Below, one piece after another: positions 50,373 through 58,112 of a stretch of 64,000 bases of DNA. The first letter of the stretch is position 1. Each line of letters starts with the position of its first letter. This DNA comes from Ideonella_A sp031398385 (GTDB lineage Bacteria; Pseudomonadota; Gammaproteobacteria; Burkholderiales; Burkholderiaceae_C), in NCBI GenBank assembly GCA_031398385.1, contig JANNNE010000075.1:1-64000 (forward strand), read 5' to 3'. A model generated the notes under the pieces. The model had not been told where the DNA came from. It ran no database searches and worked only from the letters and a program-made list of their open reading frames with translations. Made by a program: the position numbers and the translations under genes.

Positions 50373-50405
50373 GTCGGGAAACACCTGAGCGGACAGACCC
50401 TAGGA

Positions 50406-50423
50406 TTGTCGTCAGAACGACAA
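50406..50423. promoter_or_regulatory. Perfect palindrome with Crp/Fnr-site geometry
   Basis: TTGTCGT-CAGA-ACGACAA is a perfect inverted repeat with 7-base arms and a 4-base centre. In Crp terms it reads TGTCG-N6-CGACA, the same spacing as TGTGA-N6-TCACA. It is 34 bases from the regulator start and 90 bases from the CoA-synthetase start, and is the likely operator for the divergent Crp/Fnr-family regulator. Confidence 0.65.
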
Positions 50424-50513
50424 CTTGACGTCAAACCTCGCCTTACATTGGCGTCGGTTCCTCTTTTGGGGAACCCCCTGATGCTCGGCCATCAACCTTC
50501 CAGGAGTCAAACG

Positions 50514-52484
50514 GTGCAATCCAGTTTCCCGCGACTGTTGCTCAAGCATGCTGGCGAACGGCCGCAGGCCGCTGCCATGCGCGAGAAGGTTTACGGCATC
50601 TGGCAGACCACCAGCTGGTCGATGCTCGAAACGCTGGTGCGCGAGCTGGCTGGCGGATTGGCGGCGGCAGGGCTGAAGCGCGACGACCACATCGTCGTGG
50701 TTGGCGACAACCGGCCGCGCCTGTATGCCTCGATGCTCGCAGCGCAGACGCTCGGCGCGGTGCCCATTCCGCTGTACCAGGACGCTGCCGCCACCGAATT
50801 TGCATTTCCGATCTACAACGCCGACGTGACGATGGCGATCGTCGAGGACCAGGAGCAGGTCGACAAGCTGCTCGAATTGCGCGAGAGCTGCCCACAGCTG
50901 AACCGGCTCTGGTACGACGATCCGCGCGGTCTGCGCAACTACGACGAAACCGGCCTGGCCTCGCTCGATTCGCTGCTCGAACAGGGCCGTGCGTGGCTGG
51001 CGGCGCACCCCGGCTTCTTCGAGGCCGAAGTCGAGCGGATCAAGCCCGACGATGTGGCTGCGATGTTCTTCACATCCGGCACCACCGGCAACCCGAAAGG
51101 CGTGGTGCACACCCATGCCAGCCTGCTCGACCGGGCCAAGGCCGGGGCCGACTTCGACAAGCTGCGCAACGACGAGGAGGTGCTGGCCTACCTGCCGCCA
51201 GCCTGGATCGGGCAGAACATCTTCAGCTACGCGCAGTGGCTGGTGTGCGGCTATGTCGTCAACTGCCCGGAATCTGCCGCCACCGTGATGATCGACCTGA
51301 AGGAAATCGGGCCGACCTACTATTTCGCGCCGCCGCGGGTATTCGAAGGTCTGTTGACCAGCGTGATGATCCGCATGGAAGACGCGGCCGCGATCAAGCG
51401 TCGCCTGTTCCACCATTTCATGGCCGTGGCCCGCCGCGTCGGGCCGGCGCTGATGGACGGCAAGACGTTGGGAACGGACGGCCGGGCAATCGGTGCCCTT
51501 GACCGTCTGCAATATGCGATTGGCGGTGCACTGATTTACGGCCCGCTGCGCAACACCTTGGGCCTGAGCCGGGTTCGAGTGGCCTATACCGCGGGCGAGG
51601 CGATCGGTCCGGACCTGTTCACCTTCTACCGCTCGATCGGTGTCAACCTGAAGCAGCTCTACGGCTCGACTGAAACCGCCGTCTTCGTCTGTCTGCAGCC
51701 CGACAACGAGGCGCGCGCCGATACGGTCGGGGTGCCGATCGCCGGGGTCGAGGTGAAGGTCGACGCGAGCGGCGAAATCCTGATCAAGTCGCCCGGCCTG
51801 CTGCGCGAGTATTACAAGAATCCCGCGGCGACCGCTGAGGTGCTCAGCGCCGATGGCTGGTACCACACCGGCGACGCCGGTTTCCTCGATGCCGGCGGCC
51901 ACCTGAAGATCATCGACCGCGCGAAGGATGTCGGCCGCCTGGCCGGTGGTGCCAATGACGGCGCGATGTTCGCGCCCAAATATGTCGAGAACAAGCTGAA
52001 GTTTTTCCCGCAGATCAAGGAAGTCGTGGCCTACGGCGACAAGCGCGACACGGTCTGCGTCTTCATCAACATCGACTTCGAAGCCGTTGGCAGCTGGGCC
52101 GAAAAGCGCAACCTGCCTTATGCCGGATATGCCGATCTGGCGCAGAAGCCCGAAGTCTACGAGCTGGTTCGCGAGTGCGTCGAGAAAGTCAACGCCGACC
52201 TCGCCGCCGACAAGATGCTGGCCGGCAGCCAGGTCAGCCGATTCCTGATCCTGCACAAGGAACTCGACGCCGACGACGGCGAACTGACCCGCACCCGGAA
52301 GGTTCGGCGTGGCTTCATCGGCGATCGCTACCAGGAATTGGTCGATGCGATGTACGGCGGCAAGACCGAACAGTTCATCGACACCGCGGTCAAGTTCGAG
52401 GACGGTCGCAGCGGCAGCATCTCGGCCACGCTGAAGATCCAGGACGTGAAGACCTTCGCGCCGATCGACGGGAAGGCCGCATGA
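50514..52484 (+). CDS. AMP-dependent acyl-CoA synthetase
   Basis: The 656-aa enzyme belongs to the long-chain-type ANL adenylating enzymes. It activates a carboxylic acid to acyl-AMP and then acyl-CoA. Visible motifs are FFTSGTTGNPKGVVHTHA (P-loop-like AMP-binding), QLYGSTETAV, and GWYHTGDAGFLDAGGHLKIIDRAKD. The start is a GTG at 50514 with a strong AGGAG seven bases upstream; ATG 50481 has no such site. The substrate is not determined; a fatty or aryl acid brought in by the following Liv transporter is plausible. Its stop overlaps livG (ATGA). Confidence 0.9.
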   Translation: MQSSFPRLLLKHAGERPQAAAMREKVYGIWQTTSWSMLETLVRELAGGLAAAGLKRDDHIVVVGDNRPRLYASMLAAQTLGAVPIPLYQDAAATEFAFPIYNADVTMAIVEDQEQVDKLLELRESCPQLNRLWYDDPRGLRNYDETGLASLDSLLEQGRAWLAAHPGFFEAEVERIKPDDVAAMFFTSGTTGNPKGVVHTHASLLDRAKAGADFDKLRNDEEVLAYLPPAWIGQNIFSYAQWLVCGYVVNCPESAATVMIDLKEIGPTYYFAPPRVFEGLLTSVMIRMEDAAAIKRRLFHHFMAVARRVGPALMDGKTLGTDGRAIGALDRLQYAIGGALIYGPLRNTLGLSRVRVAYTAGEAIGPDLFTFYRSIGVNLKQLYGSTETAVFVCLQPDNEARADTVGVPIAGVEVKVDASGEILIKSPGLLREYYKNPAATAEVLSADGWYHTGDAGFLDAGGHLKIIDRAKDVGRLAGGANDGAMFAPKYVENKLKFFPQIKEVVAYGDKRDTVCVFINIDFEAVGSWAEKRNLPYAGYADLAQKPEVYELVRECVEKVNADLAADKMLAGSQVSRFLILHKELDADDGELTRTRKVRRGFIGDRYQELVDAMYGGKTEQFIDTAVKFEDGRSGSISATLKIQDVKTFAPIDGKAA

Positions 52485-53347
52485 ACGCACCCGCCCGCCC
52501 GGTCGAGGTCAGCGCTGGCACCGCGGTCGACGCGGCGCGCGAAACGCAGTCTGTCCCCGTTAGCACCGATCGAAAGATAGGCCAGGTGATCCTCGAGGTG
52601 AAGAACATCAGCTTGCGATTCGGTGGCGTGAAGGCGCTGACCGACATCAGCTTCGATGTGCGCGAGCACGAGGTCCGCGCCATCATCGGCCCGAACGGTG
52701 CCGGCAAGAGTTCGATGCTGAACTGCATCAACGGCGTCTATTCGCCGCAGGAAGGCAGCATCACCTTCCGCGGCAAGACCTTCAGCCACATGAACAGCCG
52801 TCAGGTGGCCAAGATGGGCGTGGCGCGCACGTTCCAGAACCTGGCGCTGTTCAAGGGCATGAACGTGATCGACAACCTGATGACCGGACGCAACCTGAAG
52901 ATGACGACCAACATCTTCCTGCAGGCGCTGCACATCGGCCCCGCGGCGCGCGAGGAAGCGGCGCACCGCGAATATGTCGAGCACATCATCGATTTCCTCG
53001 AGATCCAGGCCTTTCGCAAGACACCGGTCGGCCGCCTGCCCTACGGCCTGCAAAAACGCGTCGATCTTGGCCGCGCGCTGGCGATGGAGCCGCAGGTGCT
53101 GTTGCTCGACGAACCGATGGCCGGCATGAATGTCGAGGAGAAACAGGACATGTGCCGCTTCATCCTCGATGTGAACGACGAATTCGCGACCACGATCGTG
53201 CTGATCGAACACGACATGGGTGTGGTGATGGACATTTCCGACCGCGTGGTGGTGCTCGACTACGGCCGCAAGATCGGTGACGGCACGCCGGAAGAAGTCC
53301 GCAACAACGAGGACGTGATCAGCGCGTACCTCGGAACCACCCACTAG
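52481..53347 (+). CDS. livG: Branched-chain amino acid-type ABC transporter ATP-binding protein (LivG-like)
   Basis: The 288-aa ATPase has an N-terminal extension of about 35 residues, Walker A (GPNGAGKSS), Q-loop (RTFQNLALF), the LivG-type signature LPYGLQKRVDLGRAL, Walker B (VLLLDEPMAGMN) and H-loop (LIEHDMGVV). Its ATG overlaps the acyl-CoA synthetase stop by four bases, so the two proteins are produced together. It pairs with the LivF-like ATPase at 57010. Confidence 0.92.
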   Translation: MNAPARPVEVSAGTAVDAARETQSVPVSTDRKIGQVILEVKNISLRFGGVKALTDISFDVREHEVRAIIGPNGAGKSSMLNCINGVYSPQEGSITFRGKTFSHMNSRQVAKMGVARTFQNLALFKGMNVIDNLMTGRNLKMTTNIFLQALHIGPAAREEAAHREYVEHIIDFLEIQAFRKTPVGRLPYGLQKRVDLGRALAMEPQVLLLDEPMAGMNVEEKQDMCRFILDVNDEFATTIVLIEHDMGVVMDISDRVVVLDYGRKIGDGTPEEVRNNEDVISAYLGTTH

Positions 53348-53355
53348 GAGCCGGC

Positions 53356-54285
53356 ATGGGCTTTTTCATCGAGACCCTGATCGGCGGCCTGATGGCGGGC
53401 ATGTTGTATTCGCTGATCGCACTCGGCTTCGTGCTGATCTTCAAGGCCAGCGGGGTGTTCAACTTCGCGCAGGGCGCGATGGTGCTGTTCGCGGCGCTGG
53501 CGATGGCGCGTTTTGCCGAATGGATTCCGGCCTGGCTGGGATTCGAGAACCAGATTCTGGCCAACGTGCTCGGTTTCATTGCCGCGATGGGCGTGATGGT
53601 CATCGCCGCGTGGCTGATCGAAAAGCTGGTGCTCGGCAAACTGGTCAATCAGGAAGGCATCACCTTGCTGATGGCCACGCTGGGCATCACCTATTTTCTC
53701 GATGGCTTCGGCCAGACGATCTTCGGCAGCGACATCTACAAGATCGACATCGGCCTGCCAAAGGAGCCGACCTTCCTGTTCGAGAACGTGTTCCAGGGCG
53801 GCATCCTGATCAGCAAGGAAGATCTCTATGCCGCGCTGATCGCCGCCTCGCTGGTCGCGCTGCTGACGCTGTTCTTCCAGAAGACCAAGACCGGGCGCGC
53901 GCTGCGTGCAGTCGCCGACGATCACCAGGCGGCGCAGTCGATCGGCATTCCGCTGTCGCGCATCTGGGTCATCGTCTGGAGCGTCGCCGGCTTCGTCGCG
54001 TTGGTGGCCGGAATGATCTGGGGCTCCAAGCTCGGGGTTCAGTTTTCGCTGTCGCTGGTGGCGCTGAAGGCCTTGCCGGTGGTGATTCTCGGCGGGCTGA
54101 CGTCGGTGCCGGGCGCGATCGTTGGCGGGCTGCTGATCGGCGTCGGCGAGAAATTGTCCGAGATCTACATCGGCCCGATGCTCGGCGGTGGCATCGAGAT
54201 CTGGTTTGCCTACGTGATGGCGCTGCTGTTCCTGCTGGTGCGTCCGCAAGGCTTGTTCGGGGAGAAGATCATTGACCGCGTCTGA
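53356..54285 (+). CDS. livH: Branched-chain amino acid-type ABC transporter permease (LivH-like)
   Basis: The 309-aa permease has eight or so transmembrane segments. MLYSLIALGFVLIFKASGVFNFAQGAM is the classic LivH N-terminal signature, and GRALRAVADDHQAAQSIGIPLSR is the cytoplasmic coupling loop. A GGAG site lies 5-6 bases before the ATG. It is 8 bases from livG. Confidence 0.93.
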   Translation: MGFFIETLIGGLMAGMLYSLIALGFVLIFKASGVFNFAQGAMVLFAALAMARFAEWIPAWLGFENQILANVLGFIAAMGVMVIAAWLIEKLVLGKLVNQEGITLLMATLGITYFLDGFGQTIFGSDIYKIDIGLPKEPTFLFENVFQGGILISKEDLYAALIAASLVALLTLFFQKTKTGRALRAVADDHQAAQSIGIPLSRIWVIVWSVAGFVALVAGMIWGSKLGVQFSLSLVALKALPVVILGGLTSVPGAIVGGLLIGVGEKLSEIYIGPMLGGGIEIWFAYVMALLFLLVRPQGLFGEKIIDRV

Positions 54286-54326
54286 CTGCTCCCGCTTGCA
54301 CGCCAGAAACCCGAAGGGCTAACCCG

Positions 54327-55391
54327 ATGCTGTATAGAGAAAACGGCCAGTTCAAGACCAGCTACCGGACCGACCAGCAGATCTTTCCGATCCGCCAGGA
54401 TCGGGTGCTCATCGGCCTGCTGATGTTCTTCGCTGCGGCGATCGTTCCGTTCATCGCCTCGGAGTATCTGTTCAAGGCGATCCTGATTCCGTTTCTGATC
54501 CTGTCGCTGGCCGCGCTGGGACTGAATATCCTGGTCGGCTATTGCGGTCAGATTTCGCTGGGTACCGGTGCGTTCATGGCGGTCGGAGCGTATGCGGCTT
54601 ACAACTTTGCGGTGCGCATTCCCGGCATGCCGCTGCTGTTTTCGCTGCTGCTCGGCGGCGTCTGTGCCACGGTTGTCGGGGTCTTGTTCGGCATACCCTC
54701 GCTGCGAATCAAGGGCCTGTATCTGGCGGTGGCGACGCTGGCCGCGCAGTTCTTCGTCGACTGGGCCTTCCTGCGCATCAACTGGTTCACCAACAACTCG
54801 TCGTCCGGTTCGGTATCGGTTGCCGGGCTGGAAGTATTCGGCTGGATGATCAATACACCGGCGCGCCGCTACCTGTTGTGCCTGGGTTTCCTGGTCGTTT
54901 TCGCGACCTTGGCCAAGAACCTGGTGCGCAGTCACATCGGCCGCGAGTGGATGGCGATCCGCGACATGGACGTCGCGGCGGCGGTGATCGGCATTCGTCC
55001 GGTCTACGCCAAGCTGACGGCGTTTGCGGTCAGCTCCTTCATCGTCGGCGTGGCTGGCGCCCTGTGGGGCTTCGTGCATCTGGGATCGTGGGAGCCGGCG
55101 GCATTCTCGATCGACCGCTCGTTCCAGCTGCTGTTCATGGTGATCATCGGCGGCCTGGGCTCGATCATGGGCAGCTTCTTCGGCGCCGCCTTCATCGTCG
55201 TGTTGCCGATCTTGCTCGACAACCTGCCGTACTGGTTCGGCATCCCGATCGATACCGCGCTGGCATCCCACATGACCTTCATGGTGTTCGGCTCGCTGAT
55301 CGTCTTCTTCCTGATCGTCGAGCCACACGGCCTGGCGCGTCTGTGGTCGATCGGCAAGGAAAAATTGCGGCTATGGCCCTTCCCCCATTGA
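54327..55391 (+). CDS. livM: Branched-chain amino acid-type ABC transporter permease (LivM-like)
   Basis: The 354-aa permease has LivM features: AALGLNILVGYCGQISLGTGAFMAVGAYAAY, the coupling loop GREWMAIRDMDVAAAVIGIRPVYAKLTAFAVSSF, and a highly hydrophobic C-terminal half. A polar N-terminus of about 20 residues precedes the first helix. It heterodimerises with LivH. No strong Shine-Dalgarno sequence is seen before the ATG. Confidence 0.93.
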   Translation: MLYRENGQFKTSYRTDQQIFPIRQDRVLIGLLMFFAAAIVPFIASEYLFKAILIPFLILSLAALGLNILVGYCGQISLGTGAFMAVGAYAAYNFAVRIPGMPLLFSLLLGGVCATVVGVLFGIPSLRIKGLYLAVATLAAQFFVDWAFLRINWFTNNSSSGSVSVAGLEVFGWMINTPARRYLLCLGFLVVFATLAKNLVRSHIGREWMAIRDMDVAAAVIGIRPVYAKLTAFAVSSFIVGVAGALWGFVHLGSWEPAAFSIDRSFQLLFMVIIGGLGSIMGSFFGAAFIVVLPILLDNLPYWFGIPIDTALASHMTFMVFGSLIVFFLIVEPHGLARLWSIGKEKLRLWPFPH

Positions 55392-55517
55392 TCGAGCGGT
55401 CGAGCGCGAACGGCGCATCCGCATCAACCCCGACAGCCAAAGACGGCGCAGACCGTTGTTTGTGAACGTTCCACCCCACGCACTGACGAGTGCGCACATC
55501 AACTCCTGGAGACCAAC
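55392..55517 (+). promoter_or_regulatory. livM-livK intergenic spacer
   Basis: A 126-base spacer in which a GGAG site (55508-55511) serves livK. No other clear signal was seen. An internal promoter for the abundant binding protein is possible, but no good -35/-10 pair was recognised. Confidence 0.3.
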
Positions 55518-56855
55518 ATGAAACTGAAGTCCCTGATTCTGGCTGGCACGATCGTCGCGGCGGGTGTTGCCGGCCTGGCAACGCCGCCAGCGGCACACGC
55601 GGCGGGCAAGGAGCAGTTCTTTCCGGTGCTGGTCTACCGCACCGGCGCCTACGCACCGAACGGTGTGCCGTTCGCAAACGGCTATGTCGACTATCTGAAG
55701 CTGGTCAATGCCAAGGGCGGCATCAACGGTGTCAAGGTCAGCTGGGAAGAATGCGAAACCGGCTACGCGACCGACAAGGGCGTGGAGTGCTACGAACGGC
55801 TGAAGGGCAAGGAAGGCGGCGCGACGGTCTTCCAGCCGCTGTCGACAGGCATCACCTTTGCGCTGACCGAAAAGGCGCCGAACGACAAGATCCCGCTGAT
55901 CACCTCGGGCTATGGCCGCAGCGAAAGCGCCGATGGCGGGATCTTCAAGTGGAACTTCCCGCTGGTCGGCACCTACTGGGTCGCCGCCGACATCCTGATC
56001 CAGTACCTTGGCAAGAAGGAAGGCGGGCTCGACAAGCTGAAGGGCAAGAAGATCGCGCTGGTCTATCACGACAGCCCCTTCGGCAAGGAGCCGATCCCGC
56101 TGCTTCAGGAACGCGTGAAGATGCACGGCTTCGAATTGCAGCTGCTGCCGGTGACACACCCCGGTGTCGAGCAGAAGGCAACCTGGCTGCAGATTCGCCA
56201 GGGTCGACCCGACTATGTGCTGCTGTGGGGCTGGGGCGTGATGAACTCGACCGCCCTGAAGGAGGCGGTTGCCACCGGCTACCCGCGCGAGAAGATGTAC
56301 GGCGTGTGGTGGTCGGGTGCCGAGCCCGATGTGAGGGACGTCGGCGCGGGCGCCAAAGGCTATAACGCGCTGGCGCTGCAGCACGGTGCCGAGCCGAACG
56401 CCAAGGTCACCAAGGACATCCTGACCATGGTGCACGGCAAGGGCCAGGGAACCGGCGCGAAAGATGAAGTCGGTGAAGTGTTGTACATGCGCGGCCTGTC
56501 GGCGGCGATGCTTGCGGTCGAGGGTGTTGCGCGTGCACAGGAACGCTTCGGCAAAGGCAAGGTCATGACCGGTGAACAGGCGCGCTGGGGCTACGAGAAC
56601 CTCGCACTTGACCAGAAGAAGCTCGACGGACTCGGCTTCGCGGGCGTGATGCGGCCGGTGTCGACGTCCTGTGTCGATCACATGGGCGCCTCGTGGGCCC
56701 GCATCCACACCTGGGACGGTGCGAAGTGGAACTTCACCAGCGACTGGCTGCAGGCCGACGATCAGATCCTGAAGCCGATGGTCAGGCAGGCGGCGGACAA
56801 ATATGCCAGCGAGAAGAAGCTGACCCGGCGCACGCCGGAGGACTGCCAGAGCTGA
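55518..56855 (+). CDS. livK: ABC transporter substrate-binding protein (LivK-like)
   Basis: The 445-aa periplasmic protein has a signal peptide ending near AHAA and the Periplas_BP_6 fold: FFPVLVYRTGAYAPNGVPFANGYVDYLKLVNAKGGINGVKV near the N-terminus (read in parts), ITSGYGRSESADGGIFKWNFPL, and GKKIALVYHDSPFGKEPIP. At 445 aa it is longer than LivK proper (about 370) and resembles the branch found beside CoA-ligase genes for aromatic or fatty acids rather than amino acids. A GGAG site precedes the ATG. Confidence 0.9.
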   Translation: MKLKSLILAGTIVAAGVAGLATPPAAHAAGKEQFFPVLVYRTGAYAPNGVPFANGYVDYLKLVNAKGGINGVKVSWEECETGYATDKGVECYERLKGKEGGATVFQPLSTGITFALTEKAPNDKIPLITSGYGRSESADGGIFKWNFPLVGTYWVAADILIQYLGKKEGGLDKLKGKKIALVYHDSPFGKEPIPLLQERVKMHGFELQLLPVTHPGVEQKATWLQIRQGRPDYVLLWGWGVMNSTALKEAVATGYPREKMYGVWWSGAEPDVRDVGAGAKGYNALALQHGAEPNAKVTKDILTMVHGKGQGTGAKDEVGEVLYMRGLSAAMLAVEGVARAQERFGKGKVMTGEQARWGYENLALDQKKLDGLGFAGVMRPVSTSCVDHMGASWARIHTWDGAKWNFTSDWLQADDQILKPMVRQAADKYASEKKLTRRTPEDCQS

Positions 56856-57009
56856 TCCCCCGAGGGTTGGGGCCTCGTGGTCCGTCGGACTGCGGAACCG
56901 AGGCTCCCGACCCCCCGACCCTCCCTGCCCAGGGAGGACGAAGGGCCCGATCTGGGCCCCTGATCGAAGCGCCGCAACGCGACGTTTCGATGAGTTCAAC
57001 ATCCAGATC
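56856..57009 (+). promoter_or_regulatory. Hairpin-rich livK-livF spacer
   Basis: This 154-base spacer contains three stem-loops: GCCTCG/CGAGGC (56872-56904), CCTCCCT-GCCC-AGGGAGG (56920-56937, a perfect 7-bp stem) and GGGCCC-GATCT-GGGCCC (56943-56959). None is followed by a T-run. Such structures after a binding-protein gene usually protect its mRNA or lower readthrough into later genes, giving more binding protein than ATPase. Confidence 0.55.
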
Positions 57010-57816
57010 ATGAGCAACATTCTTCTCAACGTCAACGGCATCGAAGTCATCTATAACCACGTGATCCTGGTGTTGAAGGGGGTCTCGCTGCAGGTGCCCG
57101 AAGGCAAGGTCGTGGCCTTGCTTGGCGGCAACGGTGCGGGCAAGACGACCACTTTGCGAGCGGTCAGCAACCTGCTGGCCGGCGAACGCGGCGAAGTGAC
57201 CAAGGGTTCGATCGAACTGCGCGGCGAGCGCATCGAAAAGCTGTCGACCTCCGACATGGTCAACCGGGGTGTGGTCCAGGTCATGGAAGGACGCCATTGC
57301 TTCGCCCACCTGACGATCGAAGACAACCTGATGACGGGTGCCTACACCCGCCGTGATGGCAATGCCGCGATCAAGGCCACGCTCGACAAGGTCTACACCT
57401 ACTTTCCGCGCCTGAAAGAGCGTCGCACGTCGCTGGCTGCCTATACCTCGGGCGGCGAGCAGCAGATGTGCGCGATCGGGCGTGCGCTGATGGCCAATCC
57501 CAAGATGGTCTTGCTCGACGAGCCGTCGATGGGCCTGGCGCCGCAGTTGGTGGAAGAGGTGTTCGAGATCGTCAAGGACCTGAACACCAAGGAGCAGGTC
57601 ACGTTTCTGCTGGCCGAACAGAATACGAATATCGCGCTGCGTTATGCCGACTACGGCTACATCCTCGAGAACGGCCGGATCGTGATGGACGGTGAGGCCA
57701 AGGCCTTGCGCGAGAACGAAGATGTGAAGGAGTTCTACCTCGGCATGGGTGGCGGCGAACGCAAGAGCTTTCGCGACGTCAAGAGCTACAAGCGGCGCAA
57801 GCGCTGGCTGGCATGA
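57010..57816 (+). CDS. livF: Branched-chain amino acid-type ABC transporter ATP-binding protein (LivF-like)
   Basis: The 268-aa ATPase has Walker A (LGGNGAGKTTT), LivF's EGRHCFAHLTIEDNL, the signature YTSGGEQQM, Walker B (MVLLDEPSMGLAP) and H-loop region (LLAEQNTNIAL). Two residues vary: Gly replaces Pro in the first loop (GGNGAGKT) and Thr precedes SGGEQQ instead of Leu. The C-terminal 25 residues are basic (RKSFRDVKSYKRRKRW). Its stop overlaps the next gene (ATGA). Confidence 0.92.
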   Translation: MSNILLNVNGIEVIYNHVILVLKGVSLQVPEGKVVALLGGNGAGKTTTLRAVSNLLAGERGEVTKGSIELRGERIEKLSTSDMVNRGVVQVMEGRHCFAHLTIEDNLMTGAYTRRDGNAAIKATLDKVYTYFPRLKERRTSLAAYTSGGEQQMCAIGRALMANPKMVLLDEPSMGLAPQLVEEVFEIVKDLNTKEQVTFLLAEQNTNIALRYADYGYILENGRIVMDGEAKALRENEDVKEFYLGMGGGERKSFRDVKSYKRRKRWLA

Positions 57817-58112
57817 GCGACGACAGTTTCGGTTTCGCGCCACCCCCCTTCAAGCCCGACGAGGCGCTGCAGCGCCTGAAGCGCGAGTTGCGCGCCCTCG
57901 GCCTGAACGAACGCGAGGGCGCATTCGAACGCCGCGACCGGCTGATGGCGCGCGCTGTCATCGACCAGGGCACGCTGACGGCCGCGATCGCCCGGGTGCC
58001 GTCACGCTCGCCCGAATGGCGCCAACGCACCTTGGCCAGCAGCGCCGATGTGCGCGATTTCGTGGTCGAACTCAAGAAGAACATGGCCCAATGGACAGAA
58101 CGTGACGATTGA
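57813..58112 (+). CDS. Small conserved-looking protein of unknown function
   Basis: The 99-aa product is predicted soluble and helical, with a charged middle (LKRELRALGLNEREGAFERRDRLMARAVID) and a Trp-containing C-terminal part (RSPEWRQRTLASSADVRDFVVELKKNMAQW). I do not recognise a family. It is translationally coupled to livF (ATGA) and overlaps the CoA-ligase start by 11 bases, so it belongs to the same operon and may assist uptake or CoA ligation. Confidence 0.7.
   Translation: MSDDSFGFAPPPFKPDEALQRLKRELRALGLNEREGAFERRDRLMARAVIDQGTLTAAIARVPSRSPEWRQRTLASSADVRDFVVELKKNMAQWTERDD

Noticed and set aside
50412..52490. 692-codon open frame antisense to the acyl-CoA synthetase
   Set aside because: The sense strand carries the AMP-binding motifs and a strong AGGAG-GTG start; the antisense product has no motif.
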